Origin: Ecdyonurus torrentis
Lineage: Eukaryota; Arthropoda; Insecta; Ephemeroptera; Heptageniidae
Assembly (NCBI GenBank): GCA_949318235.1
Contig: OX439134.1
Location: 30,877,749-30,941,748, forward strand
DNA: 64,000 bases
Direction: 5' to 3'
Under the pieces are notes generated by a model. It saw nothing but the letters and a program-made list of their open reading frames with translations, searched no databases and had not been told where the DNA came from. Below, piece by piece: positions 51,834 to 64,000 of the stretch. The number at the start of each line of letters is the position of its first letter. The stretch's first letter is position 1. Made by a program: the position numbers and the translations under genes.

Positions 51834-52190
51834 GGGAGGAAATCACGTACTGTGGGATTTAACTAAAAAGTTGTAAACAAATATCTGAAATTATGCACAG
51901 TGATACATTAACCATTATTCACATGACGCGTAAATAATACTTTATACATTAGAATAAGCAGGTAACTATCAAAATTAAAAAAATAGGAACTAGATTTTAA
52001 ATTATGAAGTTTTGAAGTTTAAATCCCATAAGAACTCATGTTAGTTTCAATAATTATTTTCACTCTTATCTAATAGTCACGGGTTCTGAAAATTTTATCA
52101 TAGGTAACTGTTATACTATTAACTTTCAAATGTCATCATAAAGTTTCGCAGTTTTCTTTATAGATTTTGAGATACAAGCCATCTAAATAA
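51834..52190 (+). mobile_element. MITE family K, copy K3 (no U insert)
   Basis: TTAAGGGAGGAAATCACGTA to TTTGAGATACAAGCCATCTA. It gives the empty site for element U. Confidence 0.65.
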
Positions 52191-52534
52191 AAGCCAATCT
52201 AAACACAAATAATTATGTAAAAACTTTTGAACTTTTAACTGCCTAATTTTGAATTTTTATCAATTTACTCATTTTGTAATACCTAATCGTTATTTTTAAA
52301 TTGATTTAAAACTTAAAACTTTTTTATATTTTATATCAGCCAATAATAATATCAATGCTTCTAAATTTGTTTTTATCCAAAATAAAAAATATATATTGGA
52401 ATTATTATGCCAGCCCAAATTCAGTAATATTTAATTTATTTATACTACACGTAAAAAAAAATAAATAACTTGAATTCTGCATCATTGAACAATAATTATA
52501 CTCTATACAATACAGTACTTAAATTTGAATATCC

Positions 52535-52700
52535 ACATTTACATGATATCTTCAAAGTGGAATAACTTAAATTTGATCATGTTTACATGTGTTTTGACAA
52601 AACTGAACTTTAAAGTAACATTTCATCATTACTTCATATAAATTTTATATTTCACTACAATTCATATTGTCACATTTTAACTGGTTAACTAACTACCTTA
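52535..52700 (-). repeat. Repeat family W, copy W5 (5' part)
   Basis: On the minus strand, AAGGTAGTTAGTTAACCAGT through AAACATGATCAAATTTAAGT. Confidence 0.5.
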
Positions 52701-53789
52701 AATATGTTAATTTATTATTTCAAACATTTCTATAAAAAAAAATAATAAAAATAGAGTGTTATGCAAGGTGTAAAAATGACGAGATTTCACTGTTGAAAAC
52801 TGCGGCTGAAATTGGTTAAACCATTGACGTTAGATGACAAAACAATCTAAAGTTGTAACTGAAACAGAAGTACAAAACATATTGAGTGTCTATACTTATA
52901 ATTGCGAACAAAATTTGAAGAAGAAAAAAAAAAAAAAAAAAAAGTTTGTATGTGACTTTCAGACAGTCATGGCATCACACGAGTATGTTTTCAAACTTTT
53001 AGATGAAAACAAAAAAATTATTTTTATGACAGTAAAAAATTGAAGATTATTATATACACTGAAAAAACTAAAGTTACTATCAAACAAAATGTAAAACAAA
53101 ATTTAGAGACTTTTTTTTTAAAGTTGCCATATTGTAGCCATATTTATTGAAACTATAAAATTCATTGTTTTAGAGTTAAATCCTCTTTTTTTTTCTTCTT
53201 TTTCATATTTATATTTGTAATTATAACAATTATTACTTCAAAAAATATATATTTTGTGCATTCATGCATTCAATTTATTTTTTTTAAATTTTTTTAAAAT
53301 TTCTACTATATTGTATTTCAATGTAGCAATTTTTATATTTTTTTTTAATTACCTCAAATTATTCAACTTTTTTACAGAAATATTTACAATCCTTCATATT
53401 TATTAAATATATTATATTCTATATTATATTTATACAAATAAATTTAAATACATATTATTTTATTAATATTATTAATTATTATTAAAATTACTGATAAAAT
53501 TATGTTTTACTGTATATATAGTCAATATTAATATAATATAAAATAGGATTAGTCCAGAATATTGACAGCCCATCAAATTTATTAAAATTGATTTAATTAA
53601 ACCTTTCATCTCATACTATATAATTTTAATTAAATTATTATTTATTATATTGCTAATTGATTTTATATGTAATGGATTTATAAATTATTTTAGTATATTC
53701 ATTTCCTGTGCCCCTATTTACTTACACGCTTAACGTATGGTCAACTTTATGCACTTTGCAAGTAAAAATCATATTGATTAGAGACTTGA
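52701..53789. other. AT-rich DNA with one odd frame
   Basis: 52834-53043 encodes KQSKVVTETEVQNILSVYTY, then an A-tract (Lys run), then ASHEYVFKLLDENKKIIFMT. Partly protein-like, but a poly(A) run inside argues for a decayed element. Confidence 0.3.
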
Positions 53790-54097
53790 AGGCGTAGAAC
53801 ACCTTGAACAAAAAAGTTGCGTAATATCCTAACAAACCTGAAAATCAACGTTGATTTGGCCGGAGTCATTGATTTCTAATTTATTTTCTATTCACAAAGT
53901 GCCGCTGCCGGTCACTGACGTCACATCTCGCCCGGTTTACTTGCGCGTGGACCAGGCTAGCTGTGACGTCAGTGACCGGCAGCGGCACTTTGTGAATGGA
54001 AAATAAATTAGAAATCAATGACTCCGGCCAATTCAACGTTGATTTTCAGGTTTGTTAGGATATTACGCAACTTTTTTGTTCAAGGTGTTCTACGCCT
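53790..54097. mobile_element. MITE family B, copy B3
   Basis: AGGCGTAGAACACCTTGAAC to GTTCAAGGTGTTCTACGCCT. TTAA is kept on the right and changed to TTGA on the left. The arms are almost perfect complements (GTCACTGACGTCACA / TGTGACGTCAGTGAC), the youngest of the B copies. Confidence 0.9.
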
Positions 54098-54359
54098 TTA
54101 ATATTAAAGTCCCTATATACCAAGTATTTTGACCAAATTACGTATTTCTGCATTGTTGCAAAACCTCACTAAATTAGCATGCATTTAAAAGGCAATCGGG
54201 ACCTCTCAACCTTATTGTATCATGCTCTCAACAATGTAAAAAAATAATAGAAATTTCTTATGGAGCTAGAATACTTGGAAAATTCTAGTGTACTTTACTT
54301 TAAATAGAAACTTTCGTTGCTGTAAAATTATACTCCAAAGAAGTTATTAAGAGCTTTAA

Positions 54360-54662
54360 GGGAGTAGGGTACCGACGTCGGCCATTAGATTCAAACTTTT
54401 CTCGTCAGAAAAATCTGACATTTTTCACAATGATACTTCAGCTTGAGACAATTTCAAATATTTAAATATTTTGGGGGATCACCGTGCAAATTAATTGTAT
54501 ATGATTTTTTGAAATTTAAAGCCCATAAGGCCCAATGTTAATTTCAATAATGTTTTCTTTTTTTCGGGACGGTCAAACATCATGCAATTTTTAACATTGC
54601 TAGGTGTGACCCATAGCTACACAATGACACCAAATTTAGACCCAAAACAAAACACTGCTAGT
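54360..54662 (+). mobile_element. MITE family L, copy L2
   Basis: GGGAGTAGGGTACCGACGTC to AAAACACTGCTAG with TTAA on both sides. Reverse orientation to L1. Confidence 0.75.
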
Positions 54663-54929
54663 TTAAATAATAAATCGAATCAAATCAATTAATTTGTCCT
54701 CCTCAAGAAAAGTCAAATACAATTTTCAGACAACATAAGATATACATCTGCACATATTGTGTTACTTTATGATTAAATTAATTAATTTGCCACGAATACA
54801 TTGTTCTTAATAATTATAATAATTAGCATAGTAATAATAATAATGAGCATAGTAATAAAAATTCAGTATCGTGGAGAATATCTTGATTTTTTTTGTAACA
54901 AAATGTTAAGATTTCTTTCCAAACATCTC

Positions 54930-54961
54930 TCTCTCTCTCTCTTTCTCTCTCCCTCTCTCTC
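54930..54961. repeat. (CT)n microsatellite, interrupted
   Basis: Short TC array with TTTC and CCTC variants. Confidence 0.9.
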
Positions 54962-56114
<1,153 letters not shown>

Positions 56115-56474
56115 CATCATTATACAGCTTAAACAATAGCCATGTTTCATAATAATAAAGTGTATTGTTTTCATATTTAATAATTTAACAATTATATATT
56201 ATACTCGCTCTAGATTAATGTTATTATATTTTACAATGGGAATATAATATTATAAAATTAAATTAATTGTTAACACTGGGCACGGAAAAAAAACATTTTT
56301 ATATGGAATAGAGGTTACTGGTGAAAAGTACTGGCCAATGATATAGCTATTGCTGGAAGATATTATGAAGGTCCATTACACAGTAGTTTCTTATCTTTAA
56401 GCAAAGCAGGAAACTTATAATTATTTGATTTTATGTCTACACACTTAATAATGTGGAGGAGGGGGGGGGGGGGG

Positions 56475-56790
56475 CTATTGTGTGAACGGTCTCATACCGA
56501 AGCCAAGATGCACACACCCTGTCACTACCCTAAACTTCGTCACTATTCTGCTAGGAGCCGAGATGATGGCTATTTGGACACTAGGCCCTGACCACCTCCA
56601 TCGGGTGGACGTCCTCTCCTGGGCGCTGTGGGACACTTTTACACGAGCTCATTAGAGCCGGATGCCCATAGTTACCAAGGCACTTAAGGGTGGGGTGGTT
56701 CTTAGACTCCCAAGCTAATGCCTCGGCCGCCTCGCGTCCGAAAACGACATCATCGCCAGAAAGCCACCTCAATGAGATTTAAATTTGAAA
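56475..56790. other. GC-rich island of unknown nature
   Basis: About 310 bp with far higher GC than its surroundings, after a run of 14 G. The longest minus frame (56772-56581, 63 codons) has balanced codons (EALAWESKNHPTLKCLGNYG) but no recognisable domain. No A/B box is clear. It could be a retroelement fragment or an exon. Confidence 0.4.
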
Positions 56791-57193
56791 TGTTACACTT
56801 TAAAGGATTTTTTTTCTTTTCTTTTTACAGAATTTTATTATACTGGTTATATATTTCGCTTTTATTAAATTTTATTAAATTAAAAATTTATTACATTTTT
56901 TTATATGTTATATCGCATTGTGAAAAACAGAAATATACATCTTCATTCTGTTGCCAAATTATGTAATGCATTGAAAATATAATACATATATTCAATATTA
57001 CGTTATATTCAAATTTATATTAAAAAAAGAAATGCTATATTTATTAATACAGTACAGCATAGAAAGGAGGAATGACAAATTTAAATCCATCATAAAATTA
57101 AATTTATATGCTGGATCTTTATTGTTATTATTATTAGGCGTTCATATTACAGGCTTCATCTATTGAAGCTTAGTTTGGACAGGTTCCTATTGT

Positions 57194-57195
<2 letters not shown>

Positions 57196-57228
<33 letters not shown>

Positions 57229-57231
57229 TCA
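57196..57231. repeat. (AATC)n microsatellite
   Basis: Seven or eight AATC units following TGGACAGGTTCCTATTGT. Confidence 0.9.
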
Positions 57232-57259
57232 TTAATCAATCAGTCAAACAAATAATAAA

Positions 57260-57472
57260 CACGAACAAAAATCACAATGTGATAATTATGCTAACTTATT
57301 TTCAGCACAATTTGACTAATACAGCATAATTTATGCTATACTGCATAATAATTATGTTACATAGCAAAAATATTATGTTATACAGCATAATTATTAACAT
57401 TGTTCTAATTTTGCATCATTTATGCTATAATGACATAAATGCAGCATAAATAATGATATTTATACTTTCCGT
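57260..57472 (+). mobile_element. MITE family F, copy F9
   Basis: CACGAACAAAAATCACAATG to GCAGCATAAATAATGATATT and TTTCCG. Confidence 0.65.
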
Positions 57473-57633
57473 TTTATAACAAACAAAAATAAAAAAATTA
57501 GTAAATAAATCAATTATCAAATATTAAAAAAAAAAAAAAAAAATCAGTTATTGCAATTTAGCTGTATATAAACTATTATAATTCGTATGTGTATAAAGCT
57601 TCACAAAAGTGGTACACAAAGAAAGCTCGATCA

Positions 57634-57812
57634 TTTTCAGTAACATTTACATAATTTATGCTATATACTGCATATAATATGTTTACTATTCTACATAGAT
57701 AGCATAATAGTTTTTATTGTACAGCATAATATTTTTTAATTCAATCAAGCAACATTTATGATTTACATGTGAACATGTGGCATAAATTACATAATTTAAT
57801 TAATACTTCATG
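57634..57812 (+). mobile_element. MITE family F, copy F10 (termini lost)
   Basis: AATTTATGCTATATACTGCA to GTGGCATAAATTACATAATT. Confidence 0.5.
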
Positions 57813-58508
57813 CATAGTATAGGGAGATAAGATAAGAAATATTAGCTTAAAATTAGAAAATTTGTTTTCTTTTAGAATGAAATCAAATTACTTTTTTTTT
57901 TTTTTTTTCGTCTTCCTTGTTAAATAAAACTTTATCAGTGTAATTTTTATTTTATTATTTTTGCTGTCTCATTAATAATTAATATCTTGAACTCATGCAA
58001 AAAACAAAACAACAGAGCAAACACAAAATGTATATTTATATACATCATTGTTTAGATAGCCGAGCACCACATTAAATATTATGTTTTTATAATATTTTTA
58101 TTGTCCATGACTAACAATGTTTTTGTTACCTACACGCAACACATTATTTTAATATAATATATAATTTCATCATTTTAAATAGCTTACGTGTTATTTATAC
58201 ACTGTTTTTATACACTGTTTTTCTCTTTGTTTATTTTTTGTATTTATAAAATACTTAAATATGTTGTTTGATTTGAATTGTAAAGATACAAGATTTTAAG
58301 GATAATAAATTGAATTTGTTTTCAATAAAATTTTACATATTGGAATAATTAAGAGTTGCTCAAACAAAGCAATTTATGGTATTATAAAATTTAATTATAC
58401 TTAAAAAATAAGCGTTAAAGGCTTGTACCGAAACGAAATGAATAACTTTCAATTTTAGTAATGCATTTCAGTGTATATTGTGAAAGTTTATGATTTCGTT
58501 GCGGTACA
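57813..58508. other. AT-rich intergenic DNA, nothing recognised
   Basis: No supported frame or repeat. Confidence 0.5.
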
Positions 58509-58650
58509 AACATTCCAATAAAAAATGAAATTGTATTGGCTTATGGCCATTCAATGCAATCAGATGGAGATTTCATTTGACGCAAAACTCTATCTAAATA
58601 CATGTTATTCCCATATGTCAATAGAATTTCATTTTTTATTGGAATGACTG
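58509..58650. mobile_element. Small inverted-repeat element
   Basis: CATTCCAATAAAAAATGAAA at 58511 and TTTCATTTTTTATTGGAATG at 58627 enclose about 100 bp. Outer GTACAAAC and CTGTACAAA extend the pairing. Confidence 0.55.
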
Positions 58651-58748
58651 TACAAAGGATTGTGATAATGCATTTTACCTATCAAAAACTGACGCCAAAT
58701 TTTTAATGTTTTTCTTATGAGAAAAATACACGCTGAATTCGAATGGTA

Positions 58749-59395
58749 CACACTAAAAAAAAGACGTGTATAATCGACGTTCTAAACGTTGAAAAGCTTG
58801 TACACAGTTTCGTCATGCTTTAAACGTTGATATTTAACGCTTACGTGTGACGTCACAAACGTTTATAATCAACGCTTAATTACAATTAGATGAAAAAGAA
58901 CCAAACTCAACTGGTAATTAGTACATACTCTATCATAAATTTTTGGATGACCGATTTGGGTATGAAAAATCGAGTTACATCCAAAAATGCAATAAAATTT
59001 CTAACGGGTTGGTAACTTTTCGAAAAAAACGCACTTTTTGGACAGAAATAAAAAAAACTCAAAATTTTTTTTTCGTTGATTCTAGTTAAAGAATAAAAAA
59101 AAACACTATTTATTCGTATGCATATTTTGATTTTTCGCATAGAACACAGGAAATTGTGTAAAGTAAGTTTTTATATTATTTCTAATTAGGTGGAGAAGGA
59201 CGTTTATTCCGTTGAAAATTGACGGTTTTTATCAACTCTATTTATGCTGATAAATCAACGTTTAAAGTGAAATTGTACTTAAGCGTTGAGTTTTCAATAC
59301 AATAAGAGTTGAGTTTTGAAACGTTAATTATCAACACTTATAACCGTTGAAAAAACACTTATTCCGTTGATTACTAACGAAATTTTTTAGTGTGT
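58749..59395. mobile_element. Family R element R1 (ACACTAAAAAA termini)
   Basis: ACACTAAAAAAAAGACGTGT and ACGAAATTTTTTAGTGT bound about 650 bp. Both halves carry AACGTTGA/TCAACGTT words, and the left part contains GTGACGTCACAAACGTT. The middle frame (59140-58907) is not supported as a gene. Confidence 0.6.
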
Positions 59396-59425
59396 ATAAT
59401 ATTATAATATATTATCACAATAGGT

Positions 59426-59710
59426 GTACACATTTTTGCAATGCTTGAATTATTGTGAAAATAACGATTATGACGTCACTGAGCGTTGATAATCTAACGA
59501 TAAAAATGTTAGCGACGTCACAAGCGTTGGGAACGAATGGACAATTTTTTTTTTTTATTTCAAGGGTTAAGTTTAACGTTTAATGTATTGTGATTCTAAC
59601 GTTTGTGACGTCATTTACGCTTTATCGTTAGATTGTCAAACAGTGACGTCATAACCGTTAATTTCTCAACACATAAAGTATTGCAAAACTGTGTACAAGC
59701 TTTTCAACCT
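59426..59710. mobile_element. Family R palindrome R2
   Basis: GTGTACACATTTTTGCAATG and TATTGCAAAACTGTGTAC start arms of about 125 bp that include CTAACGATAAA, TGACGTCA and CAAACGTTAG. The right terminus GTACAAGCTTTTCAAC also matches R1's left part (58795). Confidence 0.65.
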
Positions 59711-59895
59711 TTATTTTTTAGATTTAACTTGGAATTTGTTTTTAAATGGAGATTTCATTCAACTAATTGCATATTAAGAATATTGCATGGAGTGAGCACG
59801 GCTTAATAAAATAGGTATCGAATAAATATAAAATTAATACATAAAATATAATATAATTATTATAATACATAATAATATAAAAATGATATATATAT

Positions 59896-60425
59896 ACGAG
59901 CAAAATACAGCAATTAGTATTTATGCTACTTCATTTTCAGCACAATTTGTTCAATACAACATAATCTATGCTTATGCATAAATATTATGCTGTACAGACA
60001 GCATGATTTTTTACGTTATTCCAATTTAATGAGAAAAACTAAAAATATGTAGGTGGTAATTTTATTTCATATTCTAAAACGAGTACATGGTCCTGAATCC
60101 AGACATATACGTGAATTTCTAATTTTTGCTTTTAATATATATTTTTAATTACTTTTTAAAAGTCACGAAATGACGTCACACAGGCTGCAACTTTTTCCTA
60201 TGCTCACATGTATAAGTTACAGCCTGTGACGTCACTTCACGACTTTCAGAAATTAATTAAAAATACTTAATAAACTCAAAAATTAAAAACACACGTATAT
60301 ATCGGTTCAGGACAATGTTCTCTTTTAAAATATGAAATAAAATTACCTGCTTAAATTTTATGTAGTCGTCCTAATTATGCTACACTGCTATAAATGCAGC
60401 ATAAATTAATTTCTTTTATTCGTGT
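59896..60425. mobile_element. MITE family F, copy F11 (split by Q1)
   Basis: ATTTATGCTACTTCATTTTC on the left, AAATGCAGCATAAATTAATT and TTATTCGTG on the right. Confidence 0.55.
60045..60346. mobile_element. Family Q palindromic MITE, copy Q1
   Basis: GGTAATTTTATTTCATATTC and GAAATAAAATTACC ends. The arms include AATTTCTAATTTTTGCTTTT and TGACGTCACACAGGCTG / CAGCCTGTGACGTCA. Nested in F11. Confidence 0.8.
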
Positions 60426-61049
60426 ACGTTTTTATTTCAGGTTAATTTCTAGATGGGCGCTTGTTGTAACTATTTTTAGTTTTGATGAACTATGAAGCTC
60501 AATAACGTTTATAATTTTTTAAATTTTAAATCCTCATTAAATTTAATCTTAAAGAATTTTCTATTTTTTTTTTCTTCTTTTTCTTTTTCTTTTTCTTTTT
60601 TTTTTTTTTCTTTTTTTTTTTTAAATAAAGAAATGGACAAAGAAGGTTTCAATTTCGTGTAAGCAAAACAATAATTATTCATATAAAAATTCTCTATAAA
60701 ACTTTTTTGTTGACTTTGTTAGAAAATTTTTATTTTAACTTTTCAGTTAGACAGACATGAGCTAGATTTAAATAAAATAAAAAGAACAAGACGAGACAAA
60801 ACTGAAGAAAACGAAGACAAGAGAAAAAGTTATTGAAATGCAAGAAGAAAAAAAAGTTTTCTTCTTTTTAAAATAGTTTTACATAAAGGTAACTTTGAAT
60901 ATACGTAAGACTTATTTTTATATGTTTTATCATTGTATTCTGATCTTAGAGTCTTGGAAATTTAGTGTTGTTTCACGTATTTTTTGTTAGATTTAGCATG
61001 TGGTGACGGACAGACGAAGGACTGTTGCCTTTCTTTTTTCACTGTCACC

Positions 61050-61138
<89 letters not shown>

Positions 61139-62089
61139 GGAGGAATAAATTGAAATAAAAATAATAGAAATAGAAATATACAAAAGTTATCACGCTTCCT
61201 TTAAAATATATTTTCTTTTTACAATTTTAAAGAAACTATAGTCTCTTTGAACATGCTTGCGCTCAGTCGCCATGTTTGTATAGGTAAATACAAGTTCAGG
61301 TCCGTAACAGTACAGTACAGATATGTTTGTATAATTTGTTTAATTTTCCCCACTTTTTTAACATTTGAATTATGTTGAATTAAATTATGTTTGTCTTACA
61401 AAATGTAATATTATCTTCTTATAAATATACTTTTTCAATTTTAAGGCCCAATTTTTTAGTGATATGTATAATTACCTAATTAATACATTGCAGTAATCTA
61501 TATATTTAATTTTAATATTATAGAACCAACAACCTTACCTCCAGAATGTGACTTTTAAATAACTATGTATAAAAAGATTTCAATCAATAAATCAATCATT
61601 CAATAAATATAAAATAAACAAACAAATTAAATCCACTAATCAATCAATAATCAGATGCAGATAGAAACAGATGAGATAGACAAAAAAAAATACGAAGAGG
61701 ACTTCAAAATTAGATCTTCTGTTCAAGTTTACTATTTTTTTTTTAACAAATAATTCACTTAAATTATATTAAACTGCTGTCAAAACGTACCGAGAGAAAG
61801 TAAATTTAATAAGATTGATGGTATATTTGTAGAAGAAATCCAGGCGTACAGTAATGTTCATAAATAATGCATGCGCAATGATTTATTACAATTTTATGTC
61901 CGTCCATGCAAAGGCAGCTCGCGAGCACGGGCTTGAACTTATAAGTAGATAAACATGCACGTAACGTCTAAGTACACGTGAATAATTCAATCATTTTAAT
62001 ATTTTTTTTTGTCTAAGAAATATTTTTTTAAGTATCTTAAAACTCTTAAATATAGGGAAAAAATGAAGTTTGTATATGCACGGAAGATA
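60426..62089. other. AT-rich intergenic DNA with (GA)n array
   Basis: Besides the array at 61051, an acceptor-like TTTTAATATTATAG (61511-61524) is followed by a short frame PTTLPPECDF and stop, a weak terminal-exon candidate. Confidence 0.3.
61051..61134. repeat. (GA)n microsatellite
   Basis: About 84 bp of perfect GA. Confidence 0.95.
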
Positions 62090-62671
62090 TACAGGGTGTA
62101 TCCGCATGACGTCATATTTGATGCGCTTCTACGCCATACTGGAGCAATGAATAACATTGCTGAGTATAGGACAAACTTTATTTTGGCTATTTTCTTAAAG
62201 GCATAGAAAACATTGAAACAACATGTTCTAAACACAAAATGGGATCTACAAAACTGATAATATTTTTTACCAGAATGTTAATGTAGCCCCACAAAAGAGC
62301 TTGCAAATACTGTAAAGTATACAATTTGTGTGAATATTCCTGTTTATGTCGTCATTAACAGGCAAAAACAAGTATGAAAATGTTGTACGGGTTGCATAAA
62401 TCTAAATTTTCTGATTACTGCTACGGTGCTACTGTTGGGTTTTGAGACCAACTAACGTTATTTACATAAGTCCCATCAAGTGTTTTGTGATGTAAATGAA
62501 AATGTTTTCATGTTTTCTATGCCTTTAAGGAAATCGATCAATTTTTTTGTTACTATCATTTTCTCACATACTTGAGATACTATAGTTAAACCAATTAATA
62601 GCACCAATGCTCTCAAAAATATTACTAAGCATTTTTAAATTTGTAAAATATATAACTTTCTGCAAAAATGA
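62090..62671 (+). mobile_element. MITE family D, copy D10 (split by A9, 3' end lost)
   Basis: ACAGGGTGTATCCGCATGAC to CTATTTTC at 62194, resuming at 62529 with GGAAATCGATCAATTTTTTT to about 62671. Confidence 0.75.
62199..62524 (-). mobile_element. MITE family A variant, copy A9 (complete)
   Basis: AGGCATAGAAAACATTGAAA to TTTTCATGTTTTCTATGCCT with TTAA on both sides (62195-62198, 62525-62528), nested in D10. Confidence 0.85.
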
Positions 62672-62762
62672 GGGAAAATAATGTTTCCCCTATGCTGTGC
62701 AATGCATTAGGCACCACTAACATGGTGTCAAAGCGCAAGGATGTGAAAGGGGTCTATAGAGA
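62672..62762 (+). mobile_element. Element V, copy V2 (right half)
   Basis: AATGTTTCCCCTATGCTGTG to GTGAAAGGGGTCTATAGA, matching the right half of V1. Confidence 0.5.
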
Positions 62763-62769
62763 ATCAATT

Positions 62770-63005
62770 TTAAGTGAAATTACTGTAGTTTACGAGACCT
62801 CTATTCTCTCCGTGTGATGATAATTGTGATACCGATATCAAATCCACCAAACGACTTTTGTTCTTATGGCCAGCTTCCTCCCAGCTTGAGTATAGCTGAA
62901 TTTATGATCTATCTATACCAACTGTCAAGTGTGTTAATGCCTGGTATTAAATCAAACATTGATAATCTTCTCATTCGTATGCATAACTACAGATGTTCTA
63001 CTTAA
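62770..63005 (+). other. Coding-like open frame, possible terminal exon
   Basis: An open frame of about 75 codons ends in TAA at 63003-63005. It contains NPPNDFCSYGQLPPSLSIAE and MPGIKSNIDNLLIRMHNYRC. Its composition is much more protein-like than other frames here. A possible acceptor (ATTACTGTAG) lies just upstream. I recognise no family. It could be a terminal exon or a transposon fragment. Confidence 0.3.
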
Positions 63006-63079
63006 AGTATTTCCCTAACCAAAATTTGCATAAATCAACTAACTAGAGCATGAATATATAATAATGATGCTTTGTTTAT

Positions 63080-63296
63080 TTATTATAAGTATCAAGGGCC
63101 TATTTAATATATTGGAAATAATTTGAAGCACCGGTAGGGTCGGACTGACCATAATGAGGCCTTGTCTGCAAAAGGAGTGTAATTTTTTGATATAAGTATG
63201 AAGGGCCTATTTAATATATTGGAAATAATTTGAAGCACCGGTAGGGTCGGACTGACCATAAAGAGACCTTGTCCGCGAAAAAAGTGTAACACTCGC
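63080..63296 (+). repeat. Two-copy tandem duplication, about 107 bp unit
   Basis: AAGGGCCTATTTAATATATT...GGTCGGACTGACCATAA occurs twice, with few differences. It is followed by CTCGCTAGGGACGTAACTCC and an (AAAT)n tail at about 63324, so it looks like a retroposon 3' end with an internal duplication. Confidence 0.75.
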
Positions 63297-63479
63297 TAGG
63301 GACGTAACTCCCTGGTTACTCAAATAAATAAATAAATAATATAGTCTTTACTGTTCAATCAAAAATTAGCAGCAGATGAACGTACATATAATACGGGTAA
63401 TTATAACGTGTTGAACAAAAGGCGCAGCCAGAACAATGAGTCCTATCAACTGAACCGGAAATAAGTGACACAATATGAT

Positions 63480-63735
63480 ATAATCAGAATCAGGTTACGC
63501 CCCTTTTAGGACCCCAAGATGCCTTCAAACAGGAGGAGGGAATCCTCCGCTGTCGCGGACTAACTAAAAAATAAGTGAAATGTGCTGATTTTTAAAAATT
63601 ATTAATGTAATTTTTTTATGCTTACTAACATTTGTATATTATATGTTGATTAAGCACCCAACGATAAGACTTCATTGTCTTGGTGGGAATTGTGTATGTT
63701 TTTATTTTTTATTATTAATAATAATAAAAACTCTT
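63480..63735 (+). mobile_element. Possible LINE 3' end with (TAA)n tail
   Basis: GGAATCCTCCGCTGTCGCGG, GATTAAGCACCCAACGATAA, CTTCATTGTCTTGGTGGGAA, then TTATTAATAATAATAA. The GC-richer 5' part and simple tail suggest a non-LTR element end. Not identified. Confidence 0.35.
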
Positions 63736-63817
63736 ATAGCCTGGATGCACGTGTGTATGTGATGTGTTCAGGATCGATCAATCAATAAATCCACCAATCA
63801 TTCAATCAATCATCAAT

Positions 63818-63952
63818 TTGACGTCATTTCTTGACTGTCCAAAATGATTTAAAAATAGTGAACTCAAAAATTAGAAATTCACATATCAATCGATTCAAAG
63901 TTAATGTTCTCTTTTAGAATATTGATGTGTCAAAATGAAGCTTCTACAATTT
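63818..63952. mobile_element. Family Q half copy
   Basis: TTTGACGTCATTTCTTGACT, AACTCAAAAATTAGAAATTC and TTCTCTTTTAGAATATTGAT match one arm of Q1. Confidence 0.5.
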
Positions 63953-63965
63953 ACACACTTTACTA

Positions 63966-63991
63966 AGGTTCGAGCCACTGCTGGGTGCGTA
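63966..63991 (+). mobile_element. SINE1 fragment at the window edge
   Basis: 26 bp identical to SINE1 from the B box on (AGGTTCGAGCCACTGCTGGG and the next six bases). The sequence after it differs. Confidence 0.5.
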
Positions 63992-64000
63992 TATTCATCT

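Noticed and set aside
52834..53043. 69-codon gene with a lysine run
   Set aside because: The lysines come from a 20-base A-tract in mid-frame. Flanking parts look partly protein-like but have no recognised family; kept only as a note.

Overview
The window looks like a piece of an AT-rich animal genome (roughly 70% or more A+T by eye), probably an invertebrate. The grounds are spliced exons with GT-AG borders and phase-1 introns, a sushi/CCP-type membrane protein, tRNA-derived SINEs, many short inverted-repeat elements (MITEs) and very long simple-sequence arrays. I see no operons, rRNA, intact tRNA gene or CRISPR array. The phylum cannot be fixed from the sequence. One retroposon 3' end (about 7210-7500) resembles, from memory, 3' ends common in arthropods. 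The sushi receptor architecture is widespread in animals, including tunicates.

The only convincing host gene is on the minus strand, 39993 to 34727. The exons are a signal-peptide exon (39993-39930), a cysteine-rich sushi-like exon (38658-38458), a second sushi exon (36291-36121) and a last exon with a transmembrane segment and tyrosine-containing tail (35028-34727). All internal borders are phase 1, so exons can be joined or skipped freely. A second, alternative signal-peptide exon (37101-37020) lies between the two sushi exons. It sits in one arm of an inverted duplication of about 313 bp (36979-37291 against 37461-37774) in which I see no mismatch, so the same exon also appears on the plus strand (37651-37732). 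Upstream of the minus-strand copy is what looks like the 3' end of a retroelement reading frame. A MITE just after the stop codon supplies an AATAAA.

Most of the rest is mobile DNA. I name families by letters for this window only. TTAA-target families: A (about 330 bp, termini TTAAAGGAATAGACC), B, C, E (1.66 kb foldback), G, K and L. TA-target or undetermined families: D (TATAGGGTGTATGC), F (CACGGACAAAAATAA), H, I, J, M, N, O (Tc1/mariner-like), P, Q, R, S, U, V and W. X is a repeat ending in poly(A), probably a retroposon. Nested insertions give clean target-site evidence: A2 in W, A7 in X, A9 in D, E in D, G1 in F, G2 in the exact centre of H, U in K, D5 in F, D8 in D7 and Q in F. The octamer TGACGTCA recurs about 30 times, nearly always inside elements, in families that otherwise look unrelated.

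Simple-sequence DNA is abundant: (GA)n/(CT)n arrays up to about 250 bp, (AAAT)n, (AT)n, a compound (GAGACA)n(GA)n array, a 330-bp (AATC/AATG)n array and 78 perfect TTGGG units (49375-49764).

Layout. 1-8600: MITEs A, W, F, B, I, C and a retroposon 3' end. 8637-9015: a tRNA-type SINE. 9000-21200: families J, P, F, A, D, K, M and W. 22058-24024: the E foldback inside D. 25000-33500: N, D, H/G, F, B, K/U, L, V, A, W and X. 33953-34343: a second SINE. 34371-40063: the sushi gene and its MITE-filled introns. 41800-49800: D, I, X, A, S and TTGGG. 50500-64000: K, B, L, F, R, Q, D/A9/V, a 107-bp tandem duplication and a SINE fragment at the very end.
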